Below are positions 34,953 through 44,797 of a DNA stretch of 64,000 bases, one piece after another (positions within the stretch are counted from its first letter, which is position 1; each line of letters starts with the position of its first letter). A model generated the notes under the pieces. The model was not told the DNA's origin and ran no database searches. It saw nothing but the letters and a program-made list of their open reading frames with translations. The stretch covers positions 310,001 to 374,000 of the forward strand of contig NC_019791.1 in the NCBI RefSeq assembly GCF_000317795.1, given 5' to 3'. The stretch comes from Caldisphaera lagunensis DSM 15908 (GTDB taxonomy: Archaea > Thermoproteota > Thermoprotei_A > Sulfolobales > Acidilobaceae). Both the position numbers and the translations under genes were made by a program.

Positions 34953-35909
34953 TTACTTCTTATTTTTAACTTTTATTATATAATTATCAAATGCCTTCCT
35001 GAAATCATCTATACCAATAATTGGTGTACCATCATCTTTTGCTATACTTTGTTTAGCAGGCGGTATCGTTGCATATAATGGATTTAGCTTTGAAATTGTG
35101 TCTGTATATGTTTCTACATAAGGATTAACATAGAATATTCCAACTGGTATTTTATCTCCCCATTCCTGAGACTTTATATAAGCCTTTGATAATTTTTCTT
35201 CTATTTCTTCTTTTGTTCCTTCTTTAACAATGGGATCCCAACTTTTATCAGCTTCTAATTTATATAACTTATCTTTATAAGTATCTGGGGTATACAAATT
35301 ATTATATGTTGGACATGGCTGTAATATATCTAATAATGCCGCCCCCTTGTGTTTTATAGCTGCCTTCATTAATTCCTTTAGATCATCGATCCATAATGCG
35401 TATCCTCTTGCAACAAAAGTAAATCCACTTGCGAGAGCAATTGATATTGGATTAACCCAATCTTGCATATTTGGAATTGGCATCGCCTTAACTTTTTCTC
35501 CTTTTCTTAATGTAGGAGAAGCCTGGCCTTTAGTTAAACCGTATACTTGATTATCATGAAGGAATACCTTTATATCTAAATTCCTTCTCCCAAATGCAAC
35601 AAAATGACCTGCACCTATACCTAAGAGATCTCCGTCTCCAGCATTTACAATAACTGTTAATTCTGGATTTGCAATTTTAATTCCTTCAGCAAATGGTATG
35701 CCTCTTCCATGGAGTCCATGAACTCCATTAGCATTTAAAAAGTGTGAAGTTTTTCCACTGCATCCAATTCCACTTACATCAACTACTTTTTCAGGTGGTA
35801 ACTCAAGCTCTGCTAAAGCCTTCTGTAATGCTAGCAATATACCGAAGTTACCACATGCTGGGCACCAATCTACCCAGAGATCAGTTTTATATTTTGCTTC
35901 ACTCGCCAT
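34953..35909 (-). CDS. 2-oxoacid:ferredoxin oxidoreductase beta subunit (copy 1)
   Basis: This 318-aa subunit binds ThDP and one [4Fe-4S] cluster and, with the alpha subunit, converts 2-oxoacids plus CoA to acyl-CoA with reduction of ferredoxin. Cluster cysteines are C16 and C19 (WCPACGN), C50 (GIGCSGK) and the one in LQPCPTYN. The ThDP motif is [13 protein letters not shown] (about 91-103) with [12 protein letters not shown]. The residue after GCSG is Lys, as in the Sulfolobus enzyme where this Lys affects 2-oxoacid recognition. GGAGGTG precedes ATG 35909. Its start overlaps the alpha gene by 11 nt. Confidence 0.94.
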   Translation of the reverse strand: MASEAKYKTDLWVDWCPACGNFGILLALQKALAELELPPEKVVDVSGIGCSGKTSHFLNANGVHGLHGRGIPFAEGIKIANPELTVIVNAGDGDLLGIGAGHFVAFGRRNLDIKVFLHDNQVYGLTKGQASPTLRKGEKVKAMPIPNMQDWVNPISIALASGFTFVARGYALWIDDLKELMKAAIKHKGAALLDILQPCPTYNNLYTPDTYKDKLYKLEADKSWDPIVKEGTKEEIEEKLSKAYIKSQEWGDKIPVGIFYVNPYVETYTDTISKLNPLYATIPPAKQSIAKDDGTPIIGIDDFRKAFDNYIIKVKNKK

Positions 35910-37821
35910 AAACCAACACCTCCTTATCTGATTTATTATCTAAAATATTCCTTATGGCCTTTACCAATTCCATCCTATAAATTGGACGCCCTGTATATTT
36001 CAAAATAAATTTATTTATAATGTATCCTGTATTCGTGGTTATTGCTTGAGCTGCCTGACCCAATATATTGTGCTCTACGTCTATAATTTTATTATTATCA
36101 AATTTATCTAAAATACCCTTTACATATTTAGATGGGAATGGAATAAACATCTTCAAATGTAAATAAGCTCCATTAAGTCCGTGAGCTCTTAGTTCATCTA
36201 AAGCATCTAAAGCAACCCCTTTTACAAATCCCCAACCAATCAATAAGAAATCAGCATTTTCATCTCCATATAATACAGCTCTCTTTTCTGGGGGTATCTC
36301 TTTATCTGCAATTTCAAGTTTTTTCATTCTTTTTTCATACATAGCTTTTCTATTCTCAGGATCTTCACTTATATGGCCATATTCGTTATGTTCATCTCCA
36401 GTATGCCACATAACTACTCCGCTACCTAATGCTGGTCTCTCATTTATCACTTCTGATAAATCAAATCTCTTATAAGCACCTTTTGTTTTTGGATTGAATG
36501 TAAGTTTACCTCTATCCAACTTTATTTGGTTTAAATCTGGTAATGGGGTTGTTGATATAACGTTTGCTAAGAACTTATCCAAAAGGTGAATAACTGGTAA
36601 TTGATATTTCTCAGCATAATTAAATGCTTCTATTGAGTCATAGAATGCCTCCATATTATCGCCACTTGCTAACACTATCCTTGGAAATTCTCCATGGCTT
36701 GAATATAATGAGAAAAGCAAATCGCTTTGACTACCCCTTGTAGGTAATCCGGTACTAGGTCCACCCCTTTGATAATACGTTATAACTAATGGAACCTCAT
36801 TATGGCCAGCCCAACCTAATCCTTCAACCATTAAACTATATCCAGGTCCGCTTGTTGCAGTAGCGCTCCTAACCCCTGCTAGACCAGCTCCAATGGCAGA
36901 CGTTATAGCTGCTATTTCATCTTCAGTTTGAAATACTGCAATAGAAGATATGGGTTTTCCATTAACATTTATTGCCTGATGCGCCTCCAAAAATACTGAC
37001 TCATCAGCTGCTGGAGTTATTGGATAATAAGATTGGTATCTTACTCCTCCAACAATTTTACCCATACCAACTATATCATTACCACTAGCAACTATGAATT
37101 CATCCATATTTATTAAAGAATGATCTAGCTTAAGTGGAGATCCATATTGTTTTTGTATCATTTCTTTTACTGTTTCAGCAATATAATTGTTTGCTTCTAT
37201 AATTTTTTGTTTACCCTTAAACCTTTGTTCTATCCCTGTTGATATGGATTCAGAATCAATATCTGCTAAGCCTGCAACTGCACCAATTAAAATACTACTT
37301 TTATATTTTTGGGCCTCAACAGAATTAATTGAATACTTATCTCTTAATGAATTTAATATATTCCTATAATCTAATTTTATTGGTACAACCTTTGAATTAT
37401 TTTCAATATGGCCTATAAGGCTTTTAATATCCTGATTTATGTTGTTTTTCTTAAAATATTGAGAAATCCTATCATAAACCTCTTTTTCCATGCTAATAAC
37501 TTGTTGCATTTTTGTGTTTTCTACTCCTGAGTCATATATAATGAAGCCATCCTCGCTAAGATCATTAAAATGAGTAAAAATTGTTTCGGCATCCATGCCG
37601 CCAACTATATCAACAGGATATGTTAGGCTTCTAGGTATTTTAATTGAAGAGACTGTCGCATGTATATAGCTATGCCTGCCTATAATGTTTGAATAATATT
37701 CTCTATCAGATAAAACTGCATAGCCTTCTGAAGTAAAGGCACTTGTTAATACGCTAGAGCTTGTCTCAAGCCCCGCTCCTTGGGGGCCACCTAATATAAA
37801 ATATATTTCTTTCCTTGGCAT
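35899..37821 (-). CDS. 2-oxoacid:ferredoxin oxidoreductase alpha subunit (fused gamma-alpha, copy 1)
   Basis: This 640-aa crenarchaeal-type subunit has an N-terminal gamma domain ([15 protein letters not shown], about 1-200) and a C-terminal alpha domain with the [10 protein letters not shown] motif (about 275-285), [20 protein letters not shown] and [20 protein letters not shown] is the signature of 2-oxoacid:ferredoxin oxidoreductases with broad specificity (pyruvate, 2-oxobutyrate, 2-oxoglutarate). ATG 37821 has AAGGCGAT upstream. It pairs with beta-1. The 97-bp gap to etfA upstream leaves room for its own promoter. Confidence 0.94.
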   Translation of the reverse strand: MPRKEIYFILGGPQGAGLETSSSVLTSAFTSEGYAVLSDREYYSNIIGRHSYIHATVSSIKIPRSLTYPVDIVGGMDAETIFTHFNDLSEDGFIIYDSGVENTKMQQVISMEKEVYDRISQYFKKNNINQDIKSLIGHIENNSKVVPIKLDYRNILNSLRDKYSINSVEAQKYKSSILIGAVAGLADIDSESISTGIEQRFKGKQKIIEANNYIAETVKEMIQKQYGSPLKLDHSLINMDEFIVASGNDIVGMGKIVGGVRYQSYYPITPAADESVFLEAHQAINVNGKPISSIAVFQTEDEIAAITSAIGAGLAGVRSATATSGPGYSLMVEGLGWAGHNEVPLVITYYQRGGPSTGLPTRGSQSDLLFSLYSSHGEFPRIVLASGDNMEAFYDSIEAFNYAEKYQLPVIHLLDKFLANVISTTPLPDLNQIKLDRGKLTFNPKTKGAYKRFDLSEVINERPALGSGVVMWHTGDEHNEYGHISEDPENRKAMYEKRMKKLEIADKEIPPEKRAVLYGDENADFLLIGWGFVKGVALDALDELRAHGLNGAYLHLKMFIPFPSKYVKGILDKFDNNKIIDVEHNILGQAAQAITTNTGYIINKFILKYTGRPIYRMELVKAIRNILDNKSDKEVLVYGE

Positions 37822-37918
37822 ATTAATCGCCTTCTCAATAGAAAAAAAGTTTTAGGTGCTATTAAATCTAAATATGTATTTTAAATAAAAAGATAAAAAG
37901 ATATTAAAATTTTTATTT

Positions 37919-38824
37919 TTAATGTTTTTCTTTTAGTTTCTTTGTTAATATTGGGATAAATTGATATAAATCAGCAACTATTCCATAATCGGCGTTTTTG
38001 AATATAGGTGCTGTTTTATCATTGTTAACGGCTATAACCGTTTTTGCATCAGTTATTCCAGCTAAATGCTGTGGTGCCCCACTTATACCAAACATTAAGT
38101 ATACTTTAGGAGCAACTTTCTTACCGCTTAAACCTACCCAATGATCTTCTGTTAACCATTTGAGGTCAGCAGCTATGGGTCTAGAACAACCTATTTGTGC
38201 ACCCACTAATTCGGCTAGATCAAACGCAAGCTTTAGATCTTCTTTGCTCTTAAACCCTCTGCCAACACTTATTATAAATTCAGCTGCCTCTAGGTTAACT
38301 CCTCCTTTCACCTTTTCTTTCCTTTCCTTTATTACAACATTTGATGAATTTCCTACAGATAACTCCTCTATATTTCCATTATAATTGCCCTCAGATCTCT
38401 GAGTTTTTCTTGGTGATACCAAGAGAAGTAATGGCACTGATGCTTCTTCTGTTTCTATAGCTCTACCGCTCAAGAAACTTCTTTTATAAGTTACTTTAGA
38501 GCCAGATACATTAAAATCAAATATATCTGTTGCAAATGGAAGATCATAAATTCCTGCTAACCTTGAATATGCATCTTTAAGATTTTTACTAGTCATACCT
38601 ATAACAAGTTTTGGATTAAACTTTTCATATAAATATTTGATAGCAAAGAATATGCTATTAGGATCATCTTCTTTAATTTTATATACCTTATTAAAATATT
38701 TTGTAAGCTTTTCTGCTTCACTATTTCCATAAGTCAAAGCAATGGGTTCTCCAACCTTTTTAGCAATAGTCAAAAGCTCAGATGCATCAATTTCCTTTTG
38801 AACAACAACCAATACATCTACCAT
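37919..38824 (-). CDS. etfA: Electron transfer flavoprotein alpha subunit
   Basis: This protein of about 301 aa has the EtfA C-terminal FAD domain: ISVGRGF (about 210), GAQIGCSRPI, VGLSGKKVAPKVYLMFGISG, QHLAGI and VAVNNDKTAPIFKNADYGIV. ETF alpha-beta passes electrons between flavin dehydrogenases and an acceptor. GTG 38833 starts the longest frame, but AAGGTGA overlapping it points to ATG 38824 (MVDVLVVV). It follows etfB directly. No etfC/fixC-fixX quinone oxidoreductase genes are adjacent. Confidence 0.92.
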   Translation of the reverse strand: MVDVLVVVQKEIDASELLTIAKKVGEPIALTYGNSEAEKLTKYFNKVYKIKEDDPNSIFFAIKYLYEKFNPKLVIGMTSKNLKDAYSRLAGIYDLPFATDIFDFNVSGSKVTYKRSFLSGRAIETEEASVPLLLLVSPRKTQRSEGNYNGNIEELSVGNSSNVVIKERKEKVKGGVNLEAAEFIISVGRGFKSKEDLKLAFDLAELVGAQIGCSRPIAADLKWLTEDHWVGLSGKKVAPKVYLMFGISGAPQHLAGITDAKTVIAVNNDKTAPIFKNADYGIVADLYQFIPILTKKLKEKH

Positions 38825-38834
38825 ATTCATCACC

Positions 38835-39647
38835 TTAATGCTTTAAAACACCTTCTTGTTCAAGTATATTTATTAATTTATCAGCAACTTCCTCTAAAGA
38901 TTTACCTTCTATCATAGTTTGCTTTCTCTTGACTGCCAATACTTTAGCTTCTATTAACTTTTTCTTTTGCATTGTTACATTTTGCAATTCACTTATTTTT
39001 ACAACATGCTGAGGTTTTTTAGATGCCATTCTAATTTGAATTAATGTAGGGGGTTTGGGGGAATTTATTTCCCTTGTTACACTAATTACTACAGGTAATT
39101 GAGTCTCTACTACTTCAACATAATCTTCTAAATCTCTTTCTGCAACAACTTTGTTACCGTTTAAATCAATTTTTCTTGCAAAACTGATATATGGTAAGTC
39201 TAATTTAGCAGCAACCCTACCTGCTACTTGACCAGAAAATCCATCTATTGTTGCTTCCCCTGTTAAAATGATATCTGGCTTTATATTAAATTTATTTAAT
39301 ATAGAAACGATAGCTGATGCTGTAGTTACTTGATCTCCTGGTGTTATAGCATCGTCTTCTAATAAAATGGCCTCATCTACTCCCTTGGCTAGGCCTTCTT
39401 GTATTGCCATCTTTATATCTTTATCCCTTTTTGCAATTGGTCCCCATGTCGATATCGTAATAGAATATATCTTACCTTTTAATATCTCTTTTAGCCTATT
39501 AGCCTCCTCAATAGCATTTCTATCAATATCTGAGAGCTTTAATGGAATATTATCAAAATCCACTCCACCATCTGGTAAAGATCTTATCATTTCTGGATTT
39601 AAGGCAGGCTTTATTAACACAACTATATCTCCCAATGTGCTCACCAT
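38835..39647 (-). CDS. etfB: Electron transfer flavoprotein beta subunit
   Basis: This 270-aa EtfB has IVVLIKPALNPEM at the N-terminus, the beta-family core LSDIDRNAIEEANRLKE, and TGEATIDGFSGQVAGRVAAK with a following LDLPYIS; the C-terminal arm (SPKPPTLIQIRMASKKPQ) wraps over EtfA. Classical EtfB binds AMP, bifurcating EtfB binds a second FAD; which applies here cannot be told by eye. ATG 39647 starts the gene. It is first of the etfB-etfA pair, 80 bp after the DUF424 gene. Confidence 0.92.
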   Translation of the reverse strand: MVSTLGDIVVLIKPALNPEMIRSLPDGGVDFDNIPLKLSDIDRNAIEEANRLKEILKGKIYSITISTWGPIAKRDKDIKMAIQEGLAKGVDEAILLEDDAITPGDQVTTASAIVSILNKFNIKPDIILTGEATIDGFSGQVAGRVAAKLDLPYISFARKIDLNGNKVVAERDLEDYVEVVETQLPVVISVTREINSPKPPTLIQIRMASKKPQHVVKISELQNVTMQKKKLIEAKVLAVKRKQTMIEGKSLEEVADKLINILEQEGVLKH

Positions 39648-39727
39648 TATTAAAATTTACTAGAGAGAATTAAAAATAAAAGCATATAAATCCTATAATA
39701 TAAACTTATAATAAAAATAAAAAAGGT

Positions 39728-40036
39728 TTAAAAGGCAAATTTATAAACCTGAACGTGCTTTACCCCATTAATTTCTAATACTGAATCAGGATTTACTATA
39801 CCTTCTTTTATTGCCATATCAACTATTTTACTCCCTGTTAATATTAAAATATCTGCAGATTTTAGATAAATTAATGCCTCTTCATCATCAACTAATTTGC
39901 TACCATAAAAATTTTGGTCAACATCTATTACAATTCCATCGCGTTGTTCAAATTTTTTACCAATTATTTCTTTATCTGCCATTGAAATCATAATTTCTCC
40001 AGTTTCTAAATTTATGATGTTGATATAGTAACTCAT
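39728..40036 (-). CDS. DUF424 family protein
   Basis: This small protein of about 102 aa matches the archaeal DUF424 pattern: an initial strand (INIINLETGEIMISMADKEI), GKKFEQRDGIVIDV, NFYGSKLVDDEEALIYLKSA with ILTGSKIVDMAIKEGIV, and a final GVKHVQVYKF. The molecular function is unknown; the compact alpha/beta domain is archaeal-wide. ATG 40036 is preferred; GTG 40045 is the longest option. It begins about 13 nt after the OFOR beta-2 stop and is therefore in the same operon. Confidence 0.75.
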   Translation of the reverse strand: MSYYINIINLETGEIMISMADKEIIGKKFEQRDGIVIDVDQNFYGSKLVDDEEALIYLKSADILILTGSKIVDMAIKEGIVNPDSVLEINGVKHVQVYKFAF

Positions 40037-40048
40037 ATTATTCACTTG

Positions 40049-40981
40049 CTATGTTTGTACTATCCTATCTTTAAATTCAGTAAATGGATGGACCAAAGGC
40101 TTTGATTTTATTTCTATAGGCCTTTTAGCAGGCGGATACTGAAGGTATCCTGGTAAAATCTTTTCAATCCTTGTATCCAAAGGTTCTACTGACATGTTTA
40201 CATAGAATATCCCTAAGGGAATTTTATCTCCCCATTCAGTCATTTTATTCAGTATCTTTGGAGCTTTTGCATCAAAGTCTTCAGAAGAAGATACCAATGG
40301 ATCCCATGAAGGATCTTCTGATGTCAGATAATATATTCTCTTCTCATACCATTCCTTCGTCATAATATCATTATATGTTGGACATGGCTGTAATATATCA
40401 ATTAATGATGTCCCTTTGTGATTTATTGCTGCCTTTATAAGATCCTTTAATTGATCAACGTGATATGCATATGCCCTTGCTATAAATGTATATCCACTTG
40501 CAAAGGCTAGCAAGAGAGGGTTAACTTGAGATTGTATATTGGGTGAATCTAGCGCTTTTGTTTTTACCCATAACGGTAATGTTGGTGCGGCTTGGCCTTT
40601 AGTTAACCCATATACAGCATTATCATGTAATAATATTGCTATTTGCATATTTCTTCTCCCTAATGCAACGAAATGACCTGCACCTATACCTAAGAGATCT
40701 CCATCTCCGCTTGCAACAACGACTGTTTGTTCTGGGTTCGCCAGTTTTATACCTTCAGCAACAGGTATTGGTCTTCCATGTAATGTGTGTATGTTAGATG
40801 ACTTCACGTAATAAGGAATTCTACTTGAACAGCCTATACCTGATACTATTGATACTTTTTCAGGGGGCAAATTTAATTCTGCAAATGCTTTTTGTACAGC
40901 TAACAATATACCGAAGTTACCACATGCTGGGCACCATTGTACCCAGGAATTCGTTTTATAATCAGACCAATTACGCGCCAT
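40049..40981 (-). CDS. 2-oxoacid:ferredoxin oxidoreductase beta subunit (copy 2)
   Basis: This 310-aa paralogue of the beta subunit at 34953 has cluster cysteines C17, C20 (WCPACGN), C51 (GIGCSSR) and that in LQPCPTYN, and ThDP motif [19 protein letters not shown]. Where copy 1 has G-K after the third Cys, copy 2 has S-R followed by IPYYV, the arrangement common in 2-oxoglutarate and other ferredoxin oxidoreductases. The two copies therefore probably differ in substrate. GGTGGTGA precedes ATG 40981, and its start overlaps alpha-2 by 11 nt. Confidence 0.94.
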   Translation of the reverse strand: MARNWSDYKTNSWVQWCPACGNFGILLAVQKAFAELNLPPEKVSIVSGIGCSSRIPYYVKSSNIHTLHGRPIPVAEGIKLANPEQTVVVASGDGDLLGIGAGHFVALGRRNMQIAILLHDNAVYGLTKGQAAPTLPLWVKTKALDSPNIQSQVNPLLLAFASGYTFIARAYAYHVDQLKDLIKAAINHKGTSLIDILQPCPTYNDIMTKEWYEKRIYYLTSEDPSWDPLVSSSEDFDAKAPKILNKMTEWGDKIPLGIFYVNMSVEPLDTRIEKILPGYLQYPPAKRPIEIKSKPLVHPFTEFKDRIVQT

Positions 40982-42902
40982 CGCTAATCACCACCAAATC
41001 TTGTTTATTTTGAATTACAGACTTAAGAGCCCTATACAACTCATGCTCCATTATACTTCTACCAGTTAACTTAATAATCCTTTTCTTTATTTCGTATCCT
41101 GTATTCATCCTTATTAACATTGCTAGTTGTGATAAGGCGTTTGCCTCAACATCTATTACTAATTCTGAGGTATTCAATATATTAGATACATATTCTGAGG
41201 GGAATGGTGACATCATCCTTATTTGCAACAACCTTGTATTAATTCCTTCTTTTTTCAGGAGTTCCATAGCATCTAATATTGGGCCTTTAGCAGAACCCCA
41301 AGTAACTATCGTTATTTTTGCATCTTGGTCTCCATATAATGAAACTTTATCATTAATAGGTATTTCCTTGTTTGCATTTTCTATTTTCTTCGCTATCTTC
41401 AATAACATTTTTTCTCTAGTAATTGGATCTTCGGTAACAATACCATATTCATTATGTGTTAAACTGCTAACCCACATAAGCCTCTTTCCTAAGGGTGATC
41501 TTGGACTTACATAATCATCTGTTATTTCATATCTCTTATAGTCTTCGCCCTGATTATTATTAAATTTACCTCTATCAATTGGGACTAATTGTGGATCTAC
41601 ATCTTCTCTATCAAAGCTCATCATACTAGATGCAATATATTTATCTACCAAATGGATAACTGGTGTTTGATACTTTTCTGCCCAATTTAACGCCTTCATA
41701 GCATCATAGTAAGCCTCTATATGATCCCCACTTGCAATAACAATTTTAGGAGTGTCTCCATGTCCAGCGAAGACCGAATGTAAAAGATCTTGTTGTCCTT
41801 GTCTAGTTGCTTCTCCAGTACTTGGCCCTGCTCTCATCCAAACTGTAATAACAACTGGTACCTCTGCCATTACAGCAAAGCTAATCGCTTCGTTCATCAA
41901 TGATAAGCCTGGACCACTGGTTGTAGTTGCAGTTCTTGCTCCAGCTAATGCGCCTCCAATAGCCATATTAAGCGCAGCTAATTCATCTTCAGCTTGAAAT
42001 ACTAATACACCTAATTTATCAACGCCAAGTTCTTTTGCTGCCCAATCATCCAATTTAAAGTGCCTATGCTCACCTAAATAAAATGCCTCATCTTGAGAAG
42101 GTGTTATTGGGTAATATGTTTCCAATGTTAGCCCTCCAGCCAGTTTTCCCATAGCAACTATATCATTTCCTGTTGCAACCATTCTAGTTCTGTTTTTATT
42201 TGGACCATCATCAATGGGTTTCCCTATACCAAAATTATCCTTTACGAAATCGTATGCTATCCTTGCAGCCATAACGTTGGAATCTATGATTGCTTTTCTC
42301 CCATAAAAATAATAATTAATAGATTTCTCGATTGTTTCTACATCAACGCCCAATAATGCGACTGAAGCTGCTATACTCATTGTATTAACTGTTTTCGCTA
42401 CAGAAACTACATTTGTTTTAAGCTTTTCCGCAGTGGTCTTTAATAAATTCTTAAGGGGAAGTCCAACAGTTTTTATTCCATTATTAGACAAATATTTAAT
42501 AACTTCAGATACAATAGGTTCAACTCCTAGTTTCTTTAATTCATTGCCAATCCTTTCCTTTACCTCAGGTTCCATAGGGGCTATTTTATCCATATTAGTA
42601 TTAAGCACATCAATATCATAAATTATAAAACTGTTTGGTGAAACCTCATTATAATGGGTAAATATAGTTTCCGCATCTAACGCAATTAATCCATCAACTG
42701 GTAATCTAACGCTTCTCGGCCTTGTTTTTTTAATCCTTACATTATAATAACTATGAGCCCCCATAATATTACTATGATATTCTCTTATTCCAAATACATC
42801 ATATCCTTTGATCATAAATGTTCTTACTAGCATTTGCCCCGAGGATTCTATTCCACCTCCTTGGGGTCCACCAATCATTACTGAAATATCGACGTCGTTC
42901 AA
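40971..42902 (-). CDS. 2-oxoacid:ferredoxin oxidoreductase alpha subunit (fused gamma-alpha, copy 2)
   Basis: This 643-aa protein begins with the gamma domain (VMIGGPQGGGIESSGQMLV) and carries the alpha domain with TYYPITPSQDEAF (about 265-277), TTTSGPGLSLMNEAISFAVM and GPSTGEATRQGQQDL. It has the same fused architecture as copy 1 but a different residue after YPITP (S-Q rather than A-A). The start is TTG 42902, with GAGGTG seven nt upstream. It leads the run alpha2-beta2-DUF424-etfB-etfA. Confidence 0.94.
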   Translation of the reverse strand: MNDVDISVMIGGPQGGGIESSGQMLVRTFMIKGYDVFGIREYHSNIMGAHSYYNVRIKKTRPRSVRLPVDGLIALDAETIFTHYNEVSPNSFIIYDIDVLNTNMDKIAPMEPEVKERIGNELKKLGVEPIVSEVIKYLSNNGIKTVGLPLKNLLKTTAEKLKTNVVSVAKTVNTMSIAASVALLGVDVETIEKSINYYFYGRKAIIDSNVMAARIAYDFVKDNFGIGKPIDDGPNKNRTRMVATGNDIVAMGKLAGGLTLETYYPITPSQDEAFYLGEHRHFKLDDWAAKELGVDKLGVLVFQAEDELAALNMAIGGALAGARTATTTSGPGLSLMNEAISFAVMAEVPVVITVWMRAGPSTGEATRQGQQDLLHSVFAGHGDTPKIVIASGDHIEAYYDAMKALNWAEKYQTPVIHLVDKYIASSMMSFDREDVDPQLVPIDRGKFNNNQGEDYKRYEITDDYVSPRSPLGKRLMWVSSLTHNEYGIVTEDPITREKMLLKIAKKIENANKEIPINDKVSLYGDQDAKITIVTWGSAKGPILDAMELLKKEGINTRLLQIRMMSPFPSEYVSNILNTSELVIDVEANALSQLAMLIRMNTGYEIKKRIIKLTGRSIMEHELYRALKSVIQNKQDLVVISDGA

Positions 42903-43091
42903 TTTATAGCACCTCGTATAGTATATTAAAAAGACTTTTTATATATAATCATATTATTTTATAATAACATCTAAAGTAAATAAAAGCTAAACTATTGAAA
43001 TTTTAAAAGATTAAATTTAATAACATATGAAATAATACTAATTATTATCAAAATTGCTATGATTTGATTTATTTTCCAAGAATGATTAATA

Positions 43092-43099
43092 TTTATAAC
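43092..43099 (+). promoter_or_regulatory. Box-A (TATA) promoter of the pantoate-kinase gene cluster
   Basis: tttataac is centred about 34 bp before TTG 43129, predicting a transcript start near 43121 and an almost leaderless first gene. Confidence 0.45.
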
Positions 43100-43128
43100 T
43101 TGTAAATTTAATGTGAAATAAGGAGAGG

Positions 43129-43953
43129 TTGAGGCTTACGAAACTACTAAACTATAAAGGTTTCAAGCTAATTTTATCTGTTATATTGGGATTAATAACA
43201 TTTGCAGTGGGTATTAGCCTAGCTATAGCTCTAAAAAGGCCTTTATATTTATCTATTATACCAGCTTTAATGGTTGGTATATTAACTTACGTCTCTTCTG
43301 ATGCTGCATCCAAGGAATTGATGAATTATGTCAATAATTTATATCAGAAAGTTAATGAACTTAGCGATGATATGGATTTTGATACAACACAGAATGAAGA
43401 AGAGACGGTAAGCAATGATGAAGAAGATTTATTTATTGTATACAATTTAATAAAAGGTATAGTAAAACAGATAAGTAAAGAAGCTAAAGACATTATTATT
43501 GAAATATATAAAGGAGACTTTGCTCTCGTGTATCCAGAGGTTAGCTTATTTGATGATGAAACTGATATAGATAATGAGATATCTTATGATTATCCTGAAG
43601 ATGGATCAGATGCAAAATATCATAATGGCAAACTTATTATAAGAATGAGATATGAAGATTTCTATAACTTACTCTCTAGTTTAAAAAAAGGAGATGGAGA
43701 AGTAGCAGTTTTTTCTACGATAAACGAGCTAAGAACCCTATATAATATAACTAAAATAATTACTATAGCATTGCTTGATGAAGATTCAAACGAATTGACC
43801 TCTTATATAACATATAAAGCAATTATGTCTCTCAAAGAAAAAGGCATACTAAATATTTATGATAATATCATAGAAGAATTACCATTTGAAAGCAAGGATC
43901 TTAAGAAGAAAATTAAAGAACAAGTAAAAGAAGAAAGTGGAACATTATATTAA
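43129..43953 (+). CDS. Membrane protein of unknown function with two N-terminal helices
   Basis: The start of this 274-aa protein (residues about 12-55: FKLILSVILGLITFAVGISL, LYLSIIPALMVGILTYV) forms a helical hairpin. The rest is acidic and soluble, with a short coiled coil (MNYVNNLYQKVNEL) and a Glu/Asp-rich linker. The start is TTG 43129, with GGAG three nt before (too close for a good site; the transcript may be leaderless). I do not recognise the family. It lies 10 nt before the pantoate kinase gene, so it is probably in the same operon, but a link to CoA synthesis is not evident. Confidence 0.6.
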   Translation: MRLTKLLNYKGFKLILSVILGLITFAVGISLAIALKRPLYLSIIPALMVGILTYVSSDAASKELMNYVNNLYQKVNELSDDMDFDTTQNEEETVSNDEEDLFIVYNLIKGIVKQISKEAKDIIIEIYKGDFALVYPEVSLFDDETDIDNEISYDYPEDGSDAKYHNGKLIIRMRYEDFYNLLSSLKKGDGEVAVFSTINELRTLYNITKIITIALLDEDSNELTSYITYKAIMSLKEKGILNIYDNIIEELPFESKDLKKKIKEQVKEESGTLY

Positions 43954-43963
43954 GGTGCATTAA

Positions 43964-44797
43964 ATGGTTTTTTGTGCATCAGTTCCATACCATATTACCG
44001 CCTTATTTATACCAAAAATTAAGGAAGATCCGATTTATTCAGGTTCAATTGGGATTGGTATAGCAATTGAACCTAGACTAAAATTGTGTGTAGGAGAAGA
44101 AATAGATAATAATGGAATCCTTCCTTTAACTGCAAAAAACGTACTAGATAAGCTAAACATACATGAAAATTTTAATTTGAATATGCCTTTACCCATAAAG
44201 ATTGGTTATGCGAGTAGTGCATCATCAACAATAGCGGCTGAACTAATAGGTTTTCTTTATGGAAAAACAAGCTATATTAAAGCCCTGCAAGAGGCCCATA
44301 AAATAGAAATCGAAAATAAAACTGGACTTGGTGATGTGTTAGCAATTTCATGTGGGATAGGAATAATATTAAGGAAAAAAGAAGGGGCCCCCGGAATTGG
44401 AGATGTTGACTGTATTTCTTTTCCAAAAGATATATCAATAGTTACGTTAGAATTTGGCTCTATGGAAACAAAAGAATTACTAAATAGCTATGATTCAAAA
44501 ATTTTAAATGAATCCCAAAGAGTTTTAAATAAAATTGAAGAAAATTTTACTTTCGAAACTGTCTTATATGAAATTAAGGACTTTAGTGAAAAAACAAAAA
44601 TGATAAATTTATTAAATCACAACGACGAAATATTGAAAACCCCAGGATTATTAAGCTATTATATAAAGAAAAAAATGATTGTATTATTAATAGAAAACAA
44701 TAAAATAGAGGATGCATTGCATAAATTAAAAGGTATAGGTTTAAATTTAAGAATTTTGAGACCCTCATCACATGGACCGGAGGCTTGGCAAGAATGA
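43964..44797 (+). CDS. Pantoate kinase (archaeal GHMP family)
   Basis: This 277-aa GHMP-fold kinase phosphorylates pantoate in the archaeal CoA pathway. The start (CASVPYHITALFIP), the phosphate-binding GYASSASSTIAAELIGFLYG and GLGDVLAISCGIGII are typical, and the next gene encodes the following pathway step. ATG 43964 follows the membrane protein by 10 nt. Its stop overlaps the phosphopantothenate synthetase start as ATGA. Bacterial pantothenate kinase is not expected in this pathway. Confidence 0.9.
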   Translation: MVFCASVPYHITALFIPKIKEDPIYSGSIGIGIAIEPRLKLCVGEEIDNNGILPLTAKNVLDKLNIHENFNLNMPLPIKIGYASSASSTIAAELIGFLYGKTSYIKALQEAHKIEIENKTGLGDVLAISCGIGIILRKKEGAPGIGDVDCISFPKDISIVTLEFGSMETKELLNSYDSKILNESQRVLNKIEENFTFETVLYEIKDFSEKTKMINLLNHNDEILKTPGLLSYYIKKKMIVLLIENNKIEDALHKLKGIGLNLRILRPSSHGPEAWQE

